Source of the DNA: Methanolobus sp.
Lineage (GTDB): Archaea > Halobacteriota > Methanosarcinia > Methanosarcinales > Methanosarcinaceae
Assembly: GCF_016278385.1 (NCBI RefSeq)
Contig: NZ_JADQBY010000020.1
Coordinates: forward strand, 38,793 to 102,792
Length of the DNA stretch: 64,000 nt
Direction: 5' to 3'
How positions within the stretch are numbered: the first letter of the stretch is position 1; each line of letters begins with the position of its first letter. The translations under genes were made by a program, and so were the position numbers. The notes beneath the pieces were generated by a model, which saw only the letters and a program-made list of their open reading frames with translations, was not told the DNA's origin and searched no databases. Below, one piece after another: positions 59,807 to 64,000 of the stretch.

Positions 59807-62548
59807 TCATTGCGAATTTACCTCCTCCAGAGTGAGAGACAGCTGGTTGAGAATTTCTTCCATCTTGTCAATCTCCTCTCCATATCCAGCCCAGTTGCCT
59901 TCTGCAAGATACTCCTGTGCTTTGTTATAATGGTCAAGTGCCTGCTGTGCAAGTTCTCGTGCTGTTCCTGGTATATCCGTCTGGCCAGTTTCGTCCTGCA
60001 CATCGATTCTGCCTTCAACAAGCATTTGCAATGATTCTTGCAAATCCTCACCCATGACAACCTTCTGTCCTGATGAAACCACAACTCTCCTGAGTTCAGG
60101 TATCTCAGATTCCTCGGCACTTATGAATATAGGCTCAGTGTACAATATCGAATTACCAATTGGTACCACCAGCAAATTTCCTCTTGTTACTCTGGAACCT
60201 GTCTGGCCCCAGAGTGTCAGTTGCTCGGAAATATCCGGGTCCTGGTCTATCCTAGATTCGATCTGGGTAGGTCCGTAGATTAGTACTCCCTTTGGCAGTT
60301 CATAATGTTTGATCTCTCCGTAATTAGGTTCATCACATCTGGCTGCGATCCAGGCGATCATATTCTCCCTGTTTCGGGGTGTGAAGGGTTGCAGTAATAC
60401 ATATTCCAGTCCGCCACCGTTAGGGAGTTTTGTGATCATGTAATAGGGTTCCATTTCAATACTGCTTCCCCGGTAGACCTCATTTGGAATTTGCCACGCA
60501 TCCTCTTTATTGTAAAATGTCTCAGCATCTGTCATGTGATAATTCTCGTAGAGGTCCATCTGGACCTTAAAGAAATCCTTAGGATAGCGGATATGCTCCT
60601 GTAGGCCTTCCGGCATTTCAGTGAAAGGTTTGAACAGTTCAGGGAATATCTTTGAATAGGTATTCACCACGGGTTCGTCTTCCATAATATAGAAGTCAAC
60701 AGTTCCATCATAAGCATCCACAACAACCTTTACGGAATTTCGGATATAATTGATGTCATAGAATTTTGTCCCGTAGTAGCTTTCAGAATACGGATACTTA
60801 TCAGCCGTAGTATAGGCATCTATTATCCAGTATACCTTTCCGCCAGAAATAACAGGGTAAGGGTCACTATCATATTCAAGGAACGGAGCGATTATCTGTG
60901 CTCTTTCTTCGATCTGTTGATGATACATCAAACGTGAATTATCATCCACATATTCACTCAGGATGAAGTTTGATTCACCAAAAGTGAATGCGAAGATCAG
61001 TCTTTTAACAAATGAATCAAGCACTATTCCACTTTTACCTTCATATTGCGTGAATACATTCTGTCCACCTTTTGGATAATCGAATTCTTCTTTTCCTGTA
61101 TCTGCTATTTTATAGTCATTTGTGACCTCTCCATAGTAGATTCGTGGATTATCAACATCAAATTCACCTGTCGGCGGGATATCCTGCAAAACAAATTCGG
61201 GTCTGCCATCACTTGTCTTGGTACTTACCGGATTCATCACAACTCCAAAACCATGAGTATAGACCAGACGCTCGTTTACCCATGTTTTAGCTTCGGGTGC
61301 CAGCTGCATGGTATCCAGTTCCCTGGCTGATATCATATACTGTTTATAACCGTCGTCCATGTGGTACCGGTCCGTATCAACATCATTGAACGTATAATAT
61401 GTTCTGATCTGCTGGAGCTGCTTGTAGGTTTGTTCAAGAGCTCGCCGGTCCCATATTCTTATGTTTTCAGTTAACTGGGTATTATTCTCCAGTTCCGACA
61501 GGGTCAGATCAGTATTGGCCTCAAAAGGTCTTTCTTCAATATCCGATAGACCAAAGGCCATTCTCGTATAATTTATATTATATTCCAGATACGGTTTTTC
61601 CAGCTGGATCTCAGTGGGTTCCACTTTGAATTGCTGATAAACATTAGGTACAAAAGAACTGGCCATGATGAACAATATTAGCAGAACTACACTGACAATT
61701 GGTATCTTAATATTCTTCAGTTTTACATTCGCCATTAAAGCGATAGCAGTCAGGAAAGATAATATTGTAAGTATGTTGAATATTGGAAGCCTTATGTGCA
61801 CATCAGTATAGCCTGCACCTGATACTACTCCCTGCTGTGAGAACAATATATCATATCTATTAAGGTAAAATCCAAAAGCAATTAATGCAAACAGGAATGC
61901 AAGCAGTGCTGATATATGAATAAGGACTTTAACAGGCAGTTTATCCAGCATATCCTTTACACTATTTGTCGGATACAGGAAGTAGGATGATTCAGTATTA
62001 TTCGTTTCAATTGTTTCGGACTTGAATACCGTTTCAAGTCTGATTACATAGAGAATCAGGACCATCATGAGTGAAATAACGGTCAGTATCAGGAATATCC
62101 CCCTTATCATGTGAATAAAAGGGAGCTGGAATACATAGAACCCTATATCGTTCATAAGAATAGGATCATTTATTCCAAACGATGTGCTATTCAGATAGAG
62201 GAGAATTGTTTTCCAGTTGCTGCTGAATGCCAGTCCGAAAATAAATGAAAATGCTGTAATTACTATAAATATAACCTGAGAATCGATCTCATCATGGGTG
62301 ATGTTTCTCTCAGCAAGTATCTTTCGTATAGAATTCACTGCAAATTTTGCATTTATGTAAAGGAAGGCAAAAGCAAGTATAAATCCAGGTATGATCGTAA
62401 TTATTTTCCATTGTAATATTGTTGTGAACACGGATGTATATCCGATCATATCAAACCATAGATAATCAGTATAGATTCCCACAAGGGGTCCTATCCCTAA
62501 GAAAAGTGCTAGAATTAAAAAAAAGAAAATTGTTCTTATATCTCTCAT
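59807..62548 (-). CDS. UPF0182-family membrane protein
   Basis: A 913-residue protein. About seven hydrophobic segments fill the first 320 residues (YTDYLWFDMIGYTSVFTTIL is a family hallmark near 27). The large outside-facing domain has YNINYTRMAFGL, IRIWDRRALEQTY, YTHGFGVVMNPV, YPKGGQNVFTQYEGKSGI and LPKGVLIYGPTQIESRIDQD, all typical of UPF0182. The C-terminus is a helical, acidic segment. The family is found in bacteria and some archaea and has no known function. It lies 10 bases downstream of the lipoprotein gene. Confidence 0.88.
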   Translation of the reverse strand: MRDIRTIFFFLILALFLGIGPLVGIYTDYLWFDMIGYTSVFTTILQWKIITIIPGFILAFAFLYINAKFAVNSIRKILAERNITHDEIDSQVIFIVITAFSFIFGLAFSSNWKTILLYLNSTSFGINDPILMNDIGFYVFQLPFIHMIRGIFLILTVISLMMVLILYVIRLETVFKSETIETNNTESSYFLYPTNSVKDMLDKLPVKVLIHISALLAFLFALIAFGFYLNRYDILFSQQGVVSGAGYTDVHIRLPIFNILTILSFLTAIALMANVKLKNIKIPIVSVVLLILFIMASSFVPNVYQQFKVEPTEIQLEKPYLEYNINYTRMAFGLSDIEERPFEANTDLTLSELENNTQLTENIRIWDRRALEQTYKQLQQIRTYYTFNDVDTDRYHMDDGYKQYMISARELDTMQLAPEAKTWVNERLVYTHGFGVVMNPVSTKTSDGRPEFVLQDIPPTGEFDVDNPRIYYGEVTNDYKIADTGKEEFDYPKGGQNVFTQYEGKSGIVLDSFVKRLIFAFTFGESNFILSEYVDDNSRLMYHQQIEERAQIIAPFLEYDSDPYPVISGGKVYWIIDAYTTADKYPYSESYYGTKFYDINYIRNSVKVVVDAYDGTVDFYIMEDEPVVNTYSKIFPELFKPFTEMPEGLQEHIRYPKDFFKVQMDLYENYHMTDAETFYNKEDAWQIPNEVYRGSSIEMEPYYMITKLPNGGGLEYVLLQPFTPRNRENMIAWIAARCDEPNYGEIKHYELPKGVLIYGPTQIESRIDQDPDISEQLTLWGQTGSRVTRGNLLVVPIGNSILYTEPIFISAEESEIPELRRVVVSSGQKVVMGEDLQESLQMLVEGRIDVQDETGQTDIPGTARELAQQALDHYNKAQEYLAEGNWAGYGEEIDKMEEILNQLSLTLEEVNSQ

Positions 62549-62558
62549 AACATACCCC

Positions 62559-63371
62559 TTATTTTAGTGTTCTATCGAAGAATGTAACCATCTGCCAGTA
62601 GGCATCCTCTGCTTCAAAACTCTGTGACAACTGACCATCTTCAAGCATGAATCCATGTGGCTGTTCCTGATATACTTTCAATTCAAAGTATTTCCCTGCA
62701 GCATCCAGTTCAGTACTATATCTGTAGATATCAGATATATTGCTAGCCTGGTCATTTGTTCCGTGTATCATTAACATGGGAACCTCTAGTTCTTCTATCA
62801 CATCAACAGGTCTATCAGGTTGGGCTTCGGAGTCTCCTGAATAAGGAAAACCATACCATGCAACTCCAGACTTAAATTCCTTGATCTCAGGAAGTAAGAG
62901 CATTGTGTAGCGACCGCCTGCACAAAAACCTGTAAGACCAAGAAGTTCAGTATCAACATCGGACCTTGTTCCTAGATAATCAATTGAATCTCTTATCAAT
63001 CGTTCTACAACTGCGTCATGTGGAGATGTCTCAAAGGTCTGCCATTCAGGAGCTACTACCACATATCCTTCTGAAGCCAGTTTGTCAATAAGTTCTATGT
63101 ATCCAGGTTCCATTCCCCTGAATGAATGTAATAGGACAATTGCCGGTTTTTTGTATTCGGTTTCAGGGGCAGCTACGTAAGCAGGATATGTCAGATCACC
63201 GCTAACAATTTCCACTTCTGCCCCTTTTACCTGGAATTCTTTTGACTCGGTTGAGCTTGTTATACTTTCATTGCTCCCTATTTTATCATCAGCTATTTCA
63301 TTTGTGTCGCTGAAACAACCCGATAAGCCAACGAAAACTATCATTAACAGACAAAGAAGCGAATATCTCAT
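62559..63371 (-). CDS. Dienelactone-hydrolase-like lipoprotein
   Basis: A 270-residue exported protein. The N-terminal signal ends in a lipobox-like LSGC at about residues 16-19. The alpha/beta-hydrolase fold has LLHSFRGMEPGYIEL, the nucleophile elbow GFCAGGRYTM with Cys as in dienelactone hydrolases, MLMIHGTNDQASNI with the acid residue and PHGFM with the His. The substrate is unknown. It is anchored outside the cell if the signal is correct. It forms a two-gene unit with the UPF0182 gene. Confidence 0.82.
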   Translation of the reverse strand: MRYSLLCLLMIVFVGLSGCFSDTNEIADDKIGSNESITSSTESKEFQVKGAEVEIVSGDLTYPAYVAAPETEYKKPAIVLLHSFRGMEPGYIELIDKLASEGYVVVAPEWQTFETSPHDAVVERLIRDSIDYLGTRSDVDTELLGLTGFCAGGRYTMLLLPEIKEFKSGVAWYGFPYSGDSEAQPDRPVDVIEELEVPMLMIHGTNDQASNISDIYRYSTELDAAGKYFELKVYQEQPHGFMLEDGQLSQSFEAEDAYWQMVTFFDRTLK

Positions 63372-63498
63372 TTAAACCCCCAATTAAAATATAAGTACTA
63401 TCTTATTTCTATAATGCGCCTAGCTACAGGTAAAAGCAGAGCTAATCTTGACAACTGCTACTTGGATAATACATTAAAATACGGAAAACAGAAAAAAT

Positions 63499-64000
63499 CT
63501 ATATTTCAATTATTGGTACGGTATCTTTCAGATAATAATCAAAAAGATTTTTACCCCACAGAAGTGCTTTTGAGTCTAAAAAAGATAACTGTTTGTTATC
63601 GTATTCGTTATTTTTAGACAACAATCGCAATATCAGGCAATAATCACTTAATGCAAAGGATACCATGTTGATATCTTTGTCATATAAGTAAAATTTAATG
63701 TTTTCAAATGCAAAATAAGATATAAATTCACCATCTTTCTCAGATTTTATTTTTCTTAGCAGTTCCTTTGTAATTATGATTGAGACATTTGTATTGTTTT
63801 CAACAAGTTTTGAAATTATTGGAGGGAAGCTGGGATGCACAAAAGTGAATATTAAATATACTGACTCAGACTTATCTATGGTTTCAATAAAATCTTTGTT
63901 TATCTCATACATATTAATTAAATTAGGACTTATAATCTCACAATTATGAGGATTTCGATAAACTGCTATCAATCCCCCATACAATTTAATAAAAATTAAA
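63499..64000 (-). CDS. DUF1724/FilR1-type regulator, partial (runs off window)
   Basis: The C-terminal 167 codons of a regulator related to the one at 57911-58699; the end WGKNLFDYYLKDTVPIIEI matches WTKELFDYYLKDSVLITKLD. The frame is open to the window edge through LYGGLIAVYRNPHNCEII, so the winged-helix N-terminus should lie beyond base 64000. A TTG at 63984 is unlikely to be the true start. Confidence 0.8.
   Translation of the reverse strand, partial: LIFIKLYGGLIAVYRNPHNCEIISPNLINMYEINKDFIETIDKSESVYLIFTFVHPSFPPIISKLVENNTNVSIIITKELLRKIKSEKDGEFISYFAFENIKFYLYDKDINMVSFALSDYCLILRLLSKNNEYDNKQLSFLDSKALLWGKNLFDYYLKDTVPIIEI

Noticed and set aside
1..64000. CRISPR arrays, rRNA genes, intact tRNA genes and a replication origin.
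   Set aside because: No regularly spaced repeats, no rRNA-like blocks, no complete tRNA cloverleaf and no Cdc6/Orc1 gene or origin-box cluster were seen while reading both strands.

Overview
The window comes from a methylotrophic/cytochrome-type methanogenic archaeon of the Methanosarcinaceae. The sequence supports this directly: a complete F420H2 dehydrogenase operon (fpoABCDHIJJKLMNO, 29.2-39.4 kb), methanofuran genes (mfnD-mfnF-mfnE), F420 genes (cofG, two cofH, cofC), an archaeal geranylgeranyl reductase with its ferredoxin, a c-type cytochrome relic, and bacterial-type acquisitions usual in this family (grpE-dnaK-dnaJ, LonA, a Che system). The DNA is AT-rich. Genus cannot be fixed from this window; Methanolobus- or Methanococcoides-like is my guess.

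Layout. 0-3.8 kb is a graveyard: a broken merR-type gene, a truncated ATP-grasp gene, one intact ATP-grasp gene, a C-terminal scrap of a DegT-type aminotransferase spliced to an IS5-type transposase scrap, and an htpX N-terminal scrap. Most of this sits between two 146-bp, about 97% identical inverted repeats. 3.8-8.3 kb holds a Kef-type antiporter, a multiheme cytochrome relic with two in-frame stops, an RGG/zinc protein, aEF-1beta and its zinc-ribbon partner. 8.3-10.9 kb is the methanofuran operon. 11.3-11.8 kb has two tiny zinc-ribbon genes and perhaps a leader ORF. 12-16.4 kb is a membrane protein plus grpE-dnaK-dnaJ. 16.5-19.3 kb is trkA-trkH. 19.5-20.2 kb is a methyltransferase pseudogene. 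20.3-27.2 kb, all on the minus strand, is lipid reductase/ferredoxin, then cofC-cofH-cofH-cofG and a FAD oxidoreductase/ferredoxin pair, faced by a divergent Lrp-type regulator. 27.9-28.9 kb has a DUF22-like and a zinc protein. 29.2-39.4 kb is fpo, closed by a good hairpin terminator. 39.5-40.8 kb is a GntP-type permease.

40.8-53.4 kb is the most unusual part: a minus-strand chemotaxis operon starting with cheY-cheB-cheA. It contains four different CheC paralogues, CheD, CheR, a 706-residue FtsA/actin-family ATPase with beta-grasp-like C-terminal repeats, a membrane protein with a KaiC/RecA-like C-terminal domain, one unrecognised protein and two unrecognised Cys-conserving paralogues. No cheW or receptor gene is present. 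This is the best candidate here for an undescribed system: a Che pathway coupled to a filament-type ATPase, with CheC proteins whose two catalytic sites have decayed in different ways.

53.6-64 kb has a GATE-domain membrane protein, LonA with an upstream MarR regulator (both have similar TTAG...CTAA palindromes), two DUF1724/FilR1-type regulators (the second runs off the window), a membrane-protein pseudogene, a UPF0182 protein and a dienelactone-hydrolase-like lipoprotein.

All calls are from reading the sequence; no search was run. TAG codons inside relics could in principle be pyrrolysine in this lineage, but each relic also carries damage that pyrrolysine cannot explain.
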